NCBI RefSeq assembly: GCF_036860695.1
Contig: NZ_JAYKGJ010000002.1
Location: 440,001-504,000, forward strand
Origin: Rosettibacter firmus
GTDB taxonomy: Bacteria > Bacteroidota > Ignavibacteria > Ignavibacteriales > Melioribacteraceae
Reading direction: 5' to 3'
Length of the DNA: 64,000 nt
Part shown: positions 16,882 through 26,832 of the stretch, piece after piece
How positions within the stretch are numbered: the stretch's first letter is position 1
How the letters are laid out: each line of letters starts with the position of its first letter
Made by a program: the position numbers and the translations under genes
Notes under the pieces: generated by a model
Seen by the model: the letters and a program-made list of their open reading frames with translations, nothing else
Databases searched by the model: none
Told to the model about the DNA's origin: nothing

Positions 16882-18075
16882 TTAAATTAAACCTAATTCT
16901 TTTCCTACTTTTTTAAATGTATCGATAATAAATTCAAGATGTTCATCTTCGTGAGTAGACATATAACTTGTTCTCATCATTTGTCTACCTGGTGGGACAC
17001 CAGGAGAGATAAACACATTAACGAATACACCAGCATCAAACAATTTACGCCACATTTGAAAAGCTAAATTATCATCTCCAACAATAACAGGTACTATTGC
17101 TGTTCTTCCATCAACTATATTAAAACCAGCTTCTTTAAGTCCCTGACGAACTTTATTAGCATTATTAATTAATTTTTGAACACGCCAGGGTTCTTGTTCA
17201 AGAATATCTAAAGCTGCCAGTGCAGCGGCTACTGCTGCAGGAGTAGGGGATGCACTAAAGATTAATGCAGATGAATGATGTTTTAAGTAATTAATTACTC
17301 TTTCTGGACCTGCAACAAAACCTCCTAAAGAGGCAAAAGTTTTACTGAAAGTTCCCATTGTTAAATCAACTTCTTTTTCTAAATTGAATTCACTTGCCGT
17401 TCCTCTACCACCTTTTCCAATTACGCCTACCGCATGAGCATCATCAATTAATACTCGAGCATTATATTTTTTTGCTAAACTTACAAGAGTTGGTAAATCT
17501 ACAATTTCACCTCCAGTACTGAATACACCATCGCTAACGATTAATTTTCCTGCTTCATAAGGAATTTTTTGAAGTACCCTCTCAAGATCATTCATATCAT
17601 TGTGTTTATATCTTACAAGTTCTGCAGTTGCACCGCGTGCCATTATTTGACCGGCTACAATACAAGCATGATTGTCTTTGTCGGATACAACATATTCACC
17701 TTTTTGAACCAATGCTGTTATTATGCCTTGTGCTGTTTGGTAACCAGTACTGTAAAGAAGTACTGCTTCTACCCCAAAAAATTTAGCAAGGCGATTTTCT
17801 AATTCAATATGAAGATCTAAAGTACCTGTAAGATAACGAGAACCCGAACAACCAGTTCCATATTTTTCTACTGCTTTTATAGCAGCTTCTTTTACTTTGG
17901 GATGCGCAGTTAATCCTAAATAATTGTTGGAACCTGCCATGACAATTTTTTTACCTTCAATTTGTACTACAGGTCCCTCATTTTCTTCAATGGGTCTAAA
18001 GTAAGGATATACACCCATTGCTTTAATTTCGTCTGCGCGCCTGAATTCGTAACATTTTTCGAATAAATCTCCCAA
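16882..18075 (-). CDS. spt: Serine palmitoyltransferase (alpha-oxoamine synthase)
   Basis: PLP enzyme of the alpha-oxoamine synthase family, which condenses serine with an acyl-CoA or acyl-ACP to 3-ketosphinganine, the first step of sphingolipid synthesis. The 397 residues begin with the Bacteroidota SPT pattern [17 protein letters not shown] (14-30). They contain [14 protein letters not shown] with the cofactor-stacking His136, DDAHAVGV (211-218) and PLP-lysine Lys245 in [11 protein letters not shown] and BioF are close paralogues, but the N-terminus and the neighbours favour SPT. The start codon is TTG, supported by a perfect aggagg five bases upstream; no ATG fits as well. Confidence 0.87.
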   Translation of the reverse strand: MGDLFEKCYEFRRADEIKAMGVYPYFRPIEENEGPVVQIEGKKIVMAGSNNYLGLTAHPKVKEAAIKAVEKYGTGCSGSRYLTGTLDLHIELENRLAKFFGVEAVLLYSTGYQTAQGIITALVQKGEYVVSDKDNHACIVAGQIMARGATAELVRYKHNDMNDLERVLQKIPYEAGKLIVSDGVFSTGGEIVDLPTLVSLAKKYNARVLIDDAHAVGVIGKGGRGTASEFNLEKEVDLTMGTFSKTFASLGGFVAGPERVINYLKHHSSALIFSASPTPAAVAAALAALDILEQEPWRVQKLINNANKVRQGLKEAGFNIVDGRTAIVPVIVGDDNLAFQMWRKLFDAGVFVNVFISPGVPPGRQMMRTSYMSTHEDEHLEFIIDTFKKVGKELGLI

Positions 18076-18189
18076 AAATACCTCCTATTTGTTAAACAAA
18101 TTTTTAATTTTTTATTTTGAATATGTTTTTTATATAAAATTCTTAAATAACTTAAACAATATAAAGAAAATTAATAATTATTTAATACT

Positions 18190-19182
18190 ATGGAATCGAA
18201 AATTATTTCAGTCGTTACAGGTGCTTCTGGTTTTGTAGGAAGCCATATGGTTGATTATTTATTATCAAAAGGTCATACTGTTAAATGTATTTTAAGAAAA
18301 ACAAGTTCCACAAGATGGCTTAAAGATAAACCTGTTGAAATATTTTATACTGGACTATTTGAGAAAGAAAAACTAAAAGAGATATTGAAAGATGCAGATT
18401 ATTTATTTCATATTGCTGGAATTGTTAAAGCAAAAGAACCAGAAGAATATTTCAAAGGAAATGTTGAAACAACAAGAACCTTGCTAGAAGCATTAAGTGA
18501 AATTGAAAATAAAATTAAAAAGGTAGTTATTGTTAGTAGCCAAACAGCCTGTGGTCCATCTTTAGATGGAAAACCATGCACTGAAGAAACACCTGAACAT
18601 CCAATTACTACTTATGGTAGAAGCAAACTTGCCGAAGAACAACTGGCTAAAAGTTTTATGAATAAACTGCCAATAACAATTGTTAGATTGCCGGCTGTTT
18701 ATGGTGAAAGAGATACAGAAATTTATCAGGTCTTTAAAGTTTACAAAATGGGAATAATGACACTTGTAGGCTTTGATGAAAAAAAACTTAACCTCAGTCA
18801 TGTTGATGATGTAGTAAATGGAATTTATCTGGCTGCTATTTCAGAAAATTCGAAAGGACAAACATATTTTATAGCTTCAGAAAAAATTTATAGCTGGCTG
18901 GAAATTAGTGATGCAATTGAGAAAGCTTTTGGGAAAAAAGCAATAATTATACGTATCCCGCATTTGATAGTTTATACAGTAGCTGCCTTTGCAGAATTTT
19001 TTGCTATGTTTAGTTCTAAAGCTGCAACTTTTAATCTGGAAAAAGCAAAAGACTTTGTTCAAAAAGAATGGACCTGTGATGTTTCAAAGGCTAAGAAAGA
19101 ATTGGGTTATAAACAAAATGTTTCGCTCGAAGAAGGAATTCGTAGAACTGTTGAATGGTATAAAAAAATGAACTGGTTATAA
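18190..19182 (+). CDS. NAD(P)-dependent extended SDR, candidate ceramide reductase (CerR-like)
   Basis: Extended short-chain dehydrogenase of 330 residues. It has the dinucleotide-binding GASGFVGSH (11-19), HIAG (74-77), and the catalytic pair Tyr142 and Lys146 in TYGRSK. A hydrophobic segment (IPHLIVYTVAAFAEFFAMF, about 256-274) may associate with the membrane, as in 3-beta-HSD-type enzymes. It is divergent from spt across a 114-bp spacer. In Caulobacter an SDR of this type, CerR, works with SPT and bCerS to reduce the 3-keto group during ceramide formation. That role here is inferred from context; other steroid- or sugar-like substrates cannot be excluded. Confidence 0.7.
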   Translation: MESKIISVVTGASGFVGSHMVDYLLSKGHTVKCILRKTSSTRWLKDKPVEIFYTGLFEKEKLKEILKDADYLFHIAGIVKAKEPEEYFKGNVETTRTLLEALSEIENKIKKVVIVSSQTACGPSLDGKPCTEETPEHPITTYGRSKLAEEQLAKSFMNKLPITIVRLPAVYGERDTEIYQVFKVYKMGIMTLVGFDEKKLNLSHVDDVVNGIYLAAISENSKGQTYFIASEKIYSWLEISDAIEKAFGKKAIIIRIPHLIVYTVAAFAEFFAMFSSKAATFNLEKAKDFVQKEWTCDVSKAKKELGYKQNVSLEEGIRRTVEWYKKMNWL

Positions 19183-19220
19183 AATTTTAATAAAGAAAAT
19201 TTGAAAGCAGTATAAAAAGT

Positions 19221-19628
19221 TTAATTATTCTTTGCTCCTTCTTTAATCCAGGTTCTAATACCATTAATTTGATTTTTTGTTAATGGCCATCTTCCTACAG
19301 GTGGCATTGGATTGGTTCCTCTTCCTTCTATTGCCCAGACTAACTTACTATTATCCGGTAAACCAGGTGCTACAATTAAATAATCTGAAGTAGTATTATA
19401 ATAATTTGTTAGACTTAAACCTCCGGCTAAATCTCTATCATTGTGACATCCTGCATAGTTGCATTTAGCATCAAAGACTGGTTGTATATGTTGCGAATAA
19501 CTTACATTTGAAGAAGGAATAATTTTATTATCAAGATCTTCCTGTGTGATTGTATCGTCACAGCTGTAAATTAATAATAAACTAAATGTAATTATTAATA
19601 AAAAATTATAAACTGTTTTTTTGTTCAT
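19221..19628 (-). CDS. Lipoprotein c-type cytochrome with CX4CH heme motif
   Basis: A 135-residue exported protein. The signal ends in a lipobox LIYSC (Cys23). The single heme-binding candidate is CNYAGCH (Cys56, Cys61, His62), i.e. CX4CH instead of CXXCH, in the setting HIQPVFDAKC typical of small Bacteroidota/planctomycete-type cytochrome domains. Met108 in NPMPP is the likely distal ligand. The C-terminal LTKNQINGIRTWIKEGA is the usual last helix. It is probably a monoheme electron carrier or redox sensor tethered in the periplasm. It stands alone; the neighbours do not indicate a partner. Confidence 0.8.
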   Translation of the reverse strand: MNKKTVYNFLLIITFSLLLIYSCDDTITQEDLDNKIIPSSNVSYSQHIQPVFDAKCNYAGCHNDRDLAGGLSLTNYYNTTSDYLIVAPGLPDNSKLVWAIEGRGTNPMPPVGRWPLTKNQINGIRTWIKEGAKNN

Positions 19629-19730
19629 AATTAATCTAAAAATATTCTGAACAAAATATATCTTTATTTGAAATTGATTTCAATTATTTGAAATGAATAA
19701 TGATTATGCAAAAGTGACCAGTTCTAAAAG

Positions 19731-19762
19731 TTGACTTAGTTTATATCATTTTTCTATTTTTG
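19731..19762 (+). promoter_or_regulatory. Bacteroidota-type promoter of tRNA-Ala
   Basis: A TTG at 19731-19733 and TATTTTTG at 19755-19762 match the -33 TTG and -7 TAnnTTTG elements of the Bacteroidota primary sigma factor, 21 bases apart. The -7 box ends 12 bases before the mature tRNA, so transcription would begin a few bases upstream of it. Confidence 0.7.
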
Positions 19763-19774
19763 TGATTGATAATT

Positions 19775-19847
19775 GGGGCTGTAGCTCAGCTGGGAGAGCA
19801 CTACAATGGCATTGTAGGGGTCGAGAGTTCGAATCTCTCCAGCTCCA
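19775..19847 (+). tRNA. tRNA-Ala (anticodon GGC)
   Basis: A complete 73-nt cloverleaf. The acceptor stem ggggctg/cagctcc contains the G3-U70 pair that identifies alanine tRNAs. D arm gctc/gagc, anticodon stem ctaca/tgtag with loop atggcat (anticodon GGC, reading GCC/GCU), T arm gagag/ctctc with ttcgaat, discriminator A. The 3' CCA is not encoded. It is a single tRNA gene with its own promoter. Confidence 0.97.
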
Positions 19848-19993
19848 CAACTAAAATTCTTCTGAATGTCCCATCTAATTAAAATATTATTTAATAAAGA
19901 CATTTCAGTTGTATTAGATGATATTTACTTGTTGAGTATTGATAATTAATTAATTAGTTTTCTAAAAATTAAGTTAAAAAAGTAGAGGGTATA

Positions 19994-22375
19994 ATGCCTT
20001 TCGATTCAAATATACAGGAAACTTTCAATTTTCTATTCAAGCATCACCCATTACCCATGTGGATTTATGATTTGAATACTTATGAATTTTTAGAAGTGAA
20101 TAATGCTGCTATTAAAAAATATGGATATTCCAGAAAACAATTTTTGTCGATGACTATTAAGGATATTAGACCTGAAGAAGATATTCCTAAGTTACTTAAT
20201 GATTTAAAACAAAAAAGACCGGTTAAGCAATATTCAGGTATCTGGAGACACAGATTAAAAAGTGGTAGAATTATTTATGTTGAGATTAATTCTCATATCA
20301 TTAGTTATAAAGGTAAAAAAGCAGCTCTTGTGATTGCAAGAGATGTAACTAACGAAGTTTCACTTACAGAAAAATTAGAGAAGTTAAATAAGTTATATTC
20401 TTTTTTAAGTGATGTAAACCAGGCGATAGTTAGAATAAAAGATCGGCAAAAGTTATTTAATAAGATTTGTAAAATTTCATTTGAGAATGCTAATCTATTA
20501 AGCTGGATTGGTTTATTAGAGGATGATAAAATTAAAATTGTAGCTTACGGTGGTTTTACAAAAAGTGTGATTAAAAATATCATCGATTTATTTCAGGAAG
20601 ATTGTTATAAAAAAATATTGAAAAAACTTTTACGAACTAAAAACATAGTTGTAATTAATGATATAGATTATAAATCAAACAAACAACATATTTACAATAA
20701 ATTAAATATAAAATCTATTGCATTTATACCAATATTTGTTTCAGAAAAACTTGAAGGCATAGTAGCTCTTCATTCAACAATTATTAATTATTTTGATTCT
20801 GATGAAAGAAAATTGATAAAAGAAATGTCGCTCGATATTTCATTTGCTTTGAATTATCAAAGAAAAGAATTAGAGAAACAAAAAGCTGAAGAATTATTCC
20901 ATTTAAACGCTGAACTTTATATGAACTTATTCGAAACTTCTCCGGTGGGAATTTTACTCGAAGATACAAACGGAAATATTATTGATTGTAATAAAACATT
21001 TAGCCAGATAATGGGTTACTCAAAAGATGAATTGTTGAAGATGAATGTAAGAGAATTTCAACCAAAAAATAATGTAGCTCAGGTTGAAGAAAACATTAAG
21101 AAATTATTGGCTGGTGAAATCATTGATAACGAAATTGTTTCTTTAAGAAAAGATAAAAAACCAATTTGGGTTCATCTTGTAGAAAGGAAAGTAAAATTAC
21201 CTGATGGTCGAACCGCAATTTTATCGATAGCAGAAGATATAACAGAAAGAAAAAAAACATATGAATTATTACAGGAGAGTGAAGAAAGATTTCGTTCATT
21301 ATATGAAAATTCAACTATTGGACTTTATAGAACTACACCAGATGGTCAAATTTTATTAGCAAACAAAACTCTGATAAATATGCTCGGTTATGATTCATTT
21401 GAAGAATTGGCAAAAAGAAATTTGCAAAAAGAAGGATTTGAAAGTCACAGTGATAGAAAAAAATTTGTTGATTTAATAGAAAAAGAAGGAATCATCAGAG
21501 GTTTGGAATCTGCATGGTTAAGAAAAGATGGAACTATAATTTATGTTAGAGAAAGTGCACGTGCAATAAAAGATTCAACCGGTAAAACTTTATACTACGA
21601 TGGTACAGTAGAAGATATAACTGAAATAAAAAAGATTCATGATGAACTTGTGGAAGCCAAAGAAAAAGCTGAATCTGCTAATCGTTTGAAAGATGCTTTT
21701 ATTGCCAATATTTCACACGAAATTAGAACACCACTAAATGGTATTCTGGGCATGGTAAGTTTAATTAGAGAATCATTTGAAAATCATGTTGGTAAAGAAG
21801 AAGAACAATACTTTGAAAGTATTGATAACTCAAGCCGAAGAATTATTAGAACAGTTGATATGATATTAAATTATTCAAGACTTCATATTGGTGAATTTCC
21901 CATTGATAAAAAAGTAATTAATATTACATCAATTATTAAGAATTTGATTATGGAATTTCATTCAGCAGCTAAGATAAGAAATATTGCACTATATTTTGAA
22001 AATAGAGCAGGCGAAGTATTTTTATATGTTGACGAGTATTCTTTTACTCAAACAATCTCGAATCTTATAGATAATGCAATAAAATACACAAAGCAAGGAT
22101 ATGTAAAAGTTACTCTCGATAAAAATGAAAATGATGAAGTAATAATAAGTGTAAAAGATACTGGCATTGGAATAAGCAAAGAGTATCAGAAACATATTTT
22201 TGAACCATATATTCAGGAAGAAATGGGTTATGGAAGAGCTTATGATGGAGTTGGACTTGGTCTTGCACTCGTTAAAAAATTTGTAGAATTAAATAATGCA
22301 AAGATTAATTTAGAAACAAAGAAAGGAGCAGGAACACAGTTCATTCTTAATTATGGTAAAGCAGTAACTAATTAA
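19994..22375 (+). CDS. Cytosolic PAS-GAF-PAS-PAS hybrid-less sensor histidine kinase
   Basis: A 793-residue sensor kinase with no transmembrane segments, so it reads internal signals. Domain order: PAS (about 8-125), GAF (about 140-285), PAS (about 308-420), PAS (about 430-550), HisKA with phospho-acceptor His575 in SHEIRTPLNG, and HATPase (about 675-790) with N-box NLIDNAIKYT, DTGIGI and VGLGLALVKKF. There is no receiver domain and no response regulator next door, so it is an orphan kinase. Its stop codon overlaps that of the convergent HTH gene. Confidence 0.93.
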   Translation: MPFDSNIQETFNFLFKHHPLPMWIYDLNTYEFLEVNNAAIKKYGYSRKQFLSMTIKDIRPEEDIPKLLNDLKQKRPVKQYSGIWRHRLKSGRIIYVEINSHIISYKGKKAALVIARDVTNEVSLTEKLEKLNKLYSFLSDVNQAIVRIKDRQKLFNKICKISFENANLLSWIGLLEDDKIKIVAYGGFTKSVIKNIIDLFQEDCYKKILKKLLRTKNIVVINDIDYKSNKQHIYNKLNIKSIAFIPIFVSEKLEGIVALHSTIINYFDSDERKLIKEMSLDISFALNYQRKELEKQKAEELFHLNAELYMNLFETSPVGILLEDTNGNIIDCNKTFSQIMGYSKDELLKMNVREFQPKNNVAQVEENIKKLLAGEIIDNEIVSLRKDKKPIWVHLVERKVKLPDGRTAILSIAEDITERKKTYELLQESEERFRSLYENSTIGLYRTTPDGQILLANKTLINMLGYDSFEELAKRNLQKEGFESHSDRKKFVDLIEKEGIIRGLESAWLRKDGTIIYVRESARAIKDSTGKTLYYDGTVEDITEIKKIHDELVEAKEKAESANRLKDAFIANISHEIRTPLNGILGMVSLIRESFENHVGKEEEQYFESIDNSSRRIIRTVDMILNYSRLHIGEFPIDKKVINITSIIKNLIMEFHSAAKIRNIALYFENRAGEVFLYVDEYSFTQTISNLIDNAIKYTKQGYVKVTLDKNENDEVIISVKDTGIGISKEYQKHIFEPYIQEEMGYGRAYDGVGLGLALVKKFVELNNAKINLETKKGAGTQFILNYGKAVTN

Positions 22376-22905
22376 TCTAATTTTTTAATTATCTGAGATA
22401 TTTGTTCTGTTGCTTCTTGAAGCTGGCGTAATTTAGTTTCTAATTTATAAATTCGATAAGATTCAATTGATTCTTTCCCACCAAGTAACCAGTTAATATC
22501 GCAACCTAATTTCAAAAGCTTAATTAATATTTTAGCTCCTGGTTCTCTTTTTCCACTTACATATTGTTGTAATTGTTGAGGAGAAATATTCATTGCTTCT
22601 GCAAGTTTTTTAAGTTTTCCAAATTTCTTTTTTGCAAAGATTCTCAGTCGTTCGCCAATGTTGTATTGATCTTCTTTATTAAATAAATCTAAATCTTCTT
22701 CGTAGCTATTATCAAATAAGTTTAGTTCGAATTGATAATCGTCAATTATTTCTTTTATTTTTTTATAAAGCTCATCATCAAATGGTGAATGCTCGTTTAA
22801 TAAATAATTTAATGTTTGTGTCTTTATACCAATTTTCTCTGCAATGTAACTTAACTTTATTCCATAAGTGTGAATTAAATATTTTATTTCCTCTTGCTTG
22901 GTCAT
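22372..22905 (-). CDS. XRE-type helix-turn-helix regulator
   Basis: A 177-residue putative DNA-binding protein. Two helix-turn-helix-like regions are visible: an N-terminal one (KLSYIAEKIGIKTQTLNYLL, about 18-37) and a canonical XRE/Cro one (KKLAEAMNISPQQLQQYVSG, about 99-118, followed by KREPGAKILIKLLKLGCDINWLL). The C-terminus (about 150-177) is a short coiled-coil with Leu/Ile heptads. The tandem HTH plus coiled-coil plan suggests a dimeric repressor. Targets are unknown; it is convergent with the orphan histidine kinase. Confidence 0.8.
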   Translation of the reverse strand: MTKQEEIKYLIHTYGIKLSYIAEKIGIKTQTLNYLLNEHSPFDDELYKKIKEIIDDYQFELNLFDNSYEEDLDLFNKEDQYNIGERLRIFAKKKFGKLKKLAEAMNISPQQLQQYVSGKREPGAKILIKLLKLGCDINWLLGGKESIESYRIYKLETKLRQLQEATEQISQIIKKLD

Positions 22906-23050
22906 ATTAATATGTCACACTCTTTTAATGCAAAATAGTAAAATTCAGATTAAATGTTAATCTTTCAATTAATCTTTTTTGAAAATTAATTAATAATATT
23001 TGAAGAATAAAAAAGTTTTATAGTAGAATTTATTTCAATATTTTAGTTTT

Positions 23051-24403
23051 ATGAAATTATTTTATCTAAACGACGATCATAAATACATATTAAAACTCGC
23101 ATTACCAGCTATTGCCGGGTTATCAACTCAAATGATGGTATCATTGGTTGATACTGCTATGATTGGACGCCTGCCAGATGCTAAATATTATCTTGCAGCA
23201 ATGGGAATTGGAGTTCTTGCTACCTGGGCTATTGTTAGTTTTTTTTCAAGTTTAGCAACCGGAACTCATGTATTAATTGCAAGAAGATTTGGTGCAAAAA
23301 AATATGAAGACTGTGGAAAAGTATTAAATACCTCAATATTACTCTCTTTATTAATCGGGATATTTATAAGTTTACTTGTTGTTCTGTTCTCAGATTATAT
23401 TGCAGATTTTTTTGCTGTAGATAATAAAGTTGGAGTTTATGCTGGTGAATATTTACACTATAGATTCATGGGTATACCATTTTTTCTTATAACAGTCTCT
23501 TACAGGGGATTTTACTTTGGAATTGGTAGGACAAGAGTTTTTATGTATTCAGGAGTATTGGCAAATTTTTTAAATATCATTTTCAATTACATATTTATAT
23601 ATGGTGCTTTTGGAATTAAAGGAATGGGATTGGCAGGTGCTGGATTAGGTTCTACTTTAGCTACGGTTTGCGATGCTTTATTTTATTTTAGTGTATCTCT
23701 TCTTCCTTCTTATAGACTCAGGTATAAGTATTTCAAAAATATTGGCTTTTTTAAAGATATTGCTTCATCAATACTAAAAATTTCTCTTCCTGTTTCATTT
23801 CAAAATATTTTTATCTTGGTAGGATTTCTTAGTTTTATAGCAATAACGGGTTACATTGGTACACTTGAGCAAGCTGCAAGTAATATTGTTTTTTCTTCTT
23901 TATTAATTACTTTATTACCATGCTTTGGTTTTGGAATTGCAGTCCATACTCTGGTGGGTAATAGTCTTGGAACTGGAGATATTAAACTTGCCAAACATTA
24001 TGGTTTTGAAACAAGTAGATTAGCTACCTTCTATACATTGTTTATTGGTTTAATTTTTATTTTGGCTCCTAAAGCAATATTAATTCTTACTACAAATGAT
24101 TATAAAGTTATTAATGCAGCTGTTCCTGCACTAAGAATTGCAGGATTTGGACAGATATTCTATTCATTTGGAGTTGTACTTGCAAATGGTTTACAGGCTG
24201 CCGGGAAGACATTTTTTGTTATGGTTGCAGAAGTAATTTCAAACTGGTTTGTATTTGTTCCTATTGCATTTTTATTAGGAGTAGTTTTTAAATTAGGCTT
24301 AATTGGTGCCTGGCTTGCATTACCATTTTATGTTATCCTTTATGCACTGATTATTTTTATTAAATTTCAGTTTGGAAATTGGGATGGATATAAAAGAGTT
24401 TAA
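23051..24403 (+). CDS. MATE family efflux transporter
   Basis: A 450-residue inner-membrane cation-coupled multidrug/toxin exporter of the MatE type with about 12 hydrophobic helices in two homologous halves. The start (ILKLALPAIAGLSTQMMVSLVDTAMIGRL, split between helix 1 and its loop, about 13-41) and the central LPVSFQNIF (about 245-253) are the usual MATE landmarks of each half. It is transcribed alone, 145 bases after the divergent XRE gene. The substrate is unknown. Confidence 0.92.
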   Translation: MKLFYLNDDHKYILKLALPAIAGLSTQMMVSLVDTAMIGRLPDAKYYLAAMGIGVLATWAIVSFFSSLATGTHVLIARRFGAKKYEDCGKVLNTSILLSLLIGIFISLLVVLFSDYIADFFAVDNKVGVYAGEYLHYRFMGIPFFLITVSYRGFYFGIGRTRVFMYSGVLANFLNIIFNYIFIYGAFGIKGMGLAGAGLGSTLATVCDALFYFSVSLLPSYRLRYKYFKNIGFFKDIASSILKISLPVSFQNIFILVGFLSFIAITGYIGTLEQAASNIVFSSLLITLLPCFGFGIAVHTLVGNSLGTGDIKLAKHYGFETSRLATFYTLFIGLIFILAPKAILILTTNDYKVINAAVPALRIAGFGQIFYSFGVVLANGLQAAGKTFFVMVAEVISNWFVFVPIAFLLGVVFKLGLIGAWLALPFYVILYALIIFIKFQFGNWDGYKRV

Positions 24404-24453
24404 AATTACTTGACAAAATTATTAATGTAAGATATATTTCAATTACAAAAATT

Positions 24454-24855
24454 ATGATGAAGTATAAATCAAAAATATTGTTAATAATTTTATTAATTTC
24501 TTCTTTTGCTGCTTTTGGTGGGGCACAACTTATCTACTTTACAGCAACAAGCAAAGATGGTAATGTAATTTTAGAATGGAAAGCTCTATCCGAAACAAAT
24601 CTTGATTATTATTTAGTTGAAAGAGCAAATTCATCTGGTAATTTTATACCATTGGCAAGAGTTGAACCTCGTGCAGATAAAACATATGAATTTATTGATC
24701 AAACAGCATTTAAATCTGCAGATGCAGTTTATACTTATCAATTGAAGATTGTTGATAAAGATGGTTCTGTTTCTTACTCTTCTAAAGTTTCTGTTGCTCA
24801 TAGTGTTTCGAGTGTGAAAAGGACATGGGGAAGTATAAAAGCTTTATTCCGCTAA
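24454..24855 (+). CDS. Small secreted fibronectin-III-like protein
   Basis: A 133-residue protein with a signal peptide (hydrophobic to about residue 24, SFAAFGGAQ). The mature part resembles the beta-sandwich module seen near the C-terminus of many Bacteroidota surface proteins: LIYFTATSKDGNVILEWKA, then SETNLDYYLVERA and a closing YSSKVSV strand. There is no T9SS sorting tail. TTGACA at about 24411 and a TAtaTTTc-like box upstream could form its promoter. No specific function is recognisable. Confidence 0.7.
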   Translation: MMKYKSKILLIILLISSFAAFGGAQLIYFTATSKDGNVILEWKALSETNLDYYLVERANSSGNFIPLARVEPRADKTYEFIDQTAFKSADAVYTYQLKIVDKDGSVSYSSKVSVAHSVSSVKRTWGSIKALFR

Positions 24856-24897
24856 TAAAATTTAATACATTCCATAACCATCCCAAGCATCTAAATC

Positions 24898-25476
24898 ATG
24901 ATTAAAACTGAATTACCTATTTATTTAGCTTCGAAATCTCCTCGAAGAAAAAAATTACTACAACAACTTGGTTTAGATTTCCAGACAATTACTATTGACC
25001 TGGAAGAAGAATTATTAGATGGCGAACATCCAGTTGCAACTGTAAAACGACTTGCATCTCATAAATTTGAAGAAGCTTCAAAAAGAGTTAACAAAGGAAT
25101 TATTATTACTGCCGATACAATTGTAGTTCTAAATAAAAAAATTATTGGTAAACCAGTAGATGAAAAAGATGCATTCAAAATTCTTAAAATGCTAAGCGGC
25201 AAAACACATTTAGTTTATACAGGTTTTGTTGTAGGAAATATTTCTAATAATAAAAAAATAATCGATTATGAAAAAACTGAAGTAACGTTTAGAAAAATTT
25301 CTGATGATGAAATACTTGAATACATATCAGGTGGAAGTCCGATGGATAAAGCTGGTGCTTATGGGATACAGGATGATTATGGTGCAGTATTCGTAAAAAA
25401 AATTAATGGCTGTTATTATAATGTAGTTGGATTACCTGTTGCTAAAATTTATAAAGCATTGAAAGATGTTTTATAA
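24898..25476 (+). CDS. maf: Maf-like nucleotide pyrophosphatase
   Basis: A 192-residue member of the Maf/HAM1-fold house-cleaning pyrophosphatases that hydrolyse non-canonical or modified nucleoside triphosphates (dTTP/UTP or m7GTP types). The N-terminal substrate loop ASKSPRRKKLLQQLG (11-25), the ITADTIVVLNKKIIGKP segment (about 69-85) and SGGSPMDKAGAYGIQDD (about 148-164) are all in place. The last segment resembles the YhdE-like (dTTP/UTP) subgroup. The gene starts 42 bases after the FN3-like gene. Confidence 0.93.
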   Translation: MIKTELPIYLASKSPRRKKLLQQLGLDFQTITIDLEEELLDGEHPVATVKRLASHKFEEASKRVNKGIIITADTIVVLNKKIIGKPVDEKDAFKILKMLSGKTHLVYTGFVVGNISNNKKIIDYEKTEVTFRKISDDEILEYISGGSPMDKAGAYGIQDDYGAVFVKKINGCYYNVVGLPVAKIYKALKDVL

Positions 25477-25572
25477 TCCCCATTTAATTATTAAGTTTTC
25501 ATTTGAATTTATTCTGGTTAATTTTGATAAACATATTTATTATAGAACATTAGCAAAAAATCAGGAGCATTC

Positions 25573-26826
25573 ATGGCTAAATACAAAAAAATAATTGTTC
25601 CTTCTGAAGGAGAAAAAATTACAATTAAAGATGGAAAACTTTCGGTGCCAGATAATCCAATCATACCTTTTATTGAAGGTGATGGAACAGGCCCAGATAT
25701 ATGGTTTGCATCAAAAATGGTTTTTGATGCAGCAGTTGAAAAAGCTTATGAAGGTAAAAAGAAAATTGTCTGGATGGAAATTTATGCAGGCGAAAAGGCT
25801 GTAAAAACTTATGGTAAAAATCAATGGCTACCAAAAGAAACACTCGAAGCAATTAAAGAATTTATTGTGGCTATTAAAGGTCCATTAACAACTCCAGTAG
25901 GCGGTGGTATAAGAAGTCTTAATGTTACACTTAGACAGGAACTTGATTTATTTGCTTGCGTTAGACCTGTGAAATATTATTCTGGTACACCAAGTCCAGT
26001 TAAAAGACCAAAAGATTTAGATGTTGTAATCTTCCGTGAAAATACAGAAGATGTTTATGCTGGCATTGAATTTAAAGCAAAATCAAAAGAAGCAGTTGCA
26101 CTTATTAATTACATCAATAAAAAATTTGATAAAAATATTCGACCTGAATCTGGAATTGGAATTAAACCTATGAGTCAATTTGGCACAGAAAGATTGGTGA
26201 AAAAAGCTATTGAATATGCAATTGAAAACAAAAGAAAAAGTGTAACGCTTGTTCATAAAGGAAATATAATGAAATATACTGAAGGTTCATTCAAAGAATG
26301 GGGATATGAAACAGCAAAAAAATATTTTGGAGATATTATAATAACAGAAGAAGAATTAATGAAATCATATAATGGTCAACTTCCAGCTGGAAAAGTTTTA
26401 ATAAAAGATAGAATTGCTGATAGTATGTTTCAACAAGTATTGTTGAGACCGAATGAATATGATGTAATTGCTACTCCAAATCTTAATGGCGATTATTTGT
26501 CTGATGCATGTGCAGCTCAGGTTGGTGGATTAGGAATTGCTCCAGGTGCAAATATGAGTTACTACCATGCAGTTTTCGAAGCAACACATGGTACTGCTCC
26601 TAAATATGCTGGACTCGATAAAGTTAATCCAGGTTCTGTTATTCTCTCTGGTGTAATGATGTTAAATTATTTAGGCTGGAAAAAAGCAGCTCGTTTAATA
26701 GAAAAAGCTTTGAGTAAAACTATTAAAGCAAAAACTGTAACATACGATTTTGCTCGTTTAATGAAAGGAGCAAAAGAGCTTAGTTGTTCTGATTTTGCAA
26801 GAGAAATTGTAAAAAATATGGAATAA
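25573..26826 (+). CDS. icd: Isocitrate dehydrogenase, NADP-dependent
   Basis: TCA-cycle enzyme that oxidatively decarboxylates isocitrate to 2-oxoglutarate. The 417-residue protein is of the homodimeric E. coli type. It shows GDGTGPDIW (35-43), the isocitrate-binding [19 protein letters not shown] region (about 115-133), [14 protein letters not shown] (about 153-166), and HGTAPKYAG, whose Lys-Tyr pair specifies NADP over NAD. A caggagc ribosome-binding site precedes the ATG. It is followed by a long hairpin and appears monocistronic. Confidence 0.96.
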   Translation: MAKYKKIIVPSEGEKITIKDGKLSVPDNPIIPFIEGDGTGPDIWFASKMVFDAAVEKAYEGKKKIVWMEIYAGEKAVKTYGKNQWLPKETLEAIKEFIVAIKGPLTTPVGGGIRSLNVTLRQELDLFACVRPVKYYSGTPSPVKRPKDLDVVIFRENTEDVYAGIEFKAKSKEAVALINYINKKFDKNIRPESGIGIKPMSQFGTERLVKKAIEYAIENKRKSVTLVHKGNIMKYTEGSFKEWGYETAKKYFGDIIITEEELMKSYNGQLPAGKVLIKDRIADSMFQQVLLRPNEYDVIATPNLNGDYLSDACAAQVGGLGIAPGANMSYYHAVFEATHGTAPKYAGLDKVNPGSVILSGVMMLNYLGWKKAARLIEKALSKTIKAKTVTYDFARLMKGAKELSCSDFAREIVKNME

Positions 26827-26832
26827 AATTTA

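Noticed and set aside
19994-22905. Two-component pair formed by the histidine kinase and the neighbouring HTH gene
   Set aside because: The HTH protein has no receiver domain, is of XRE type and is convergent, so it is not the response regulator.
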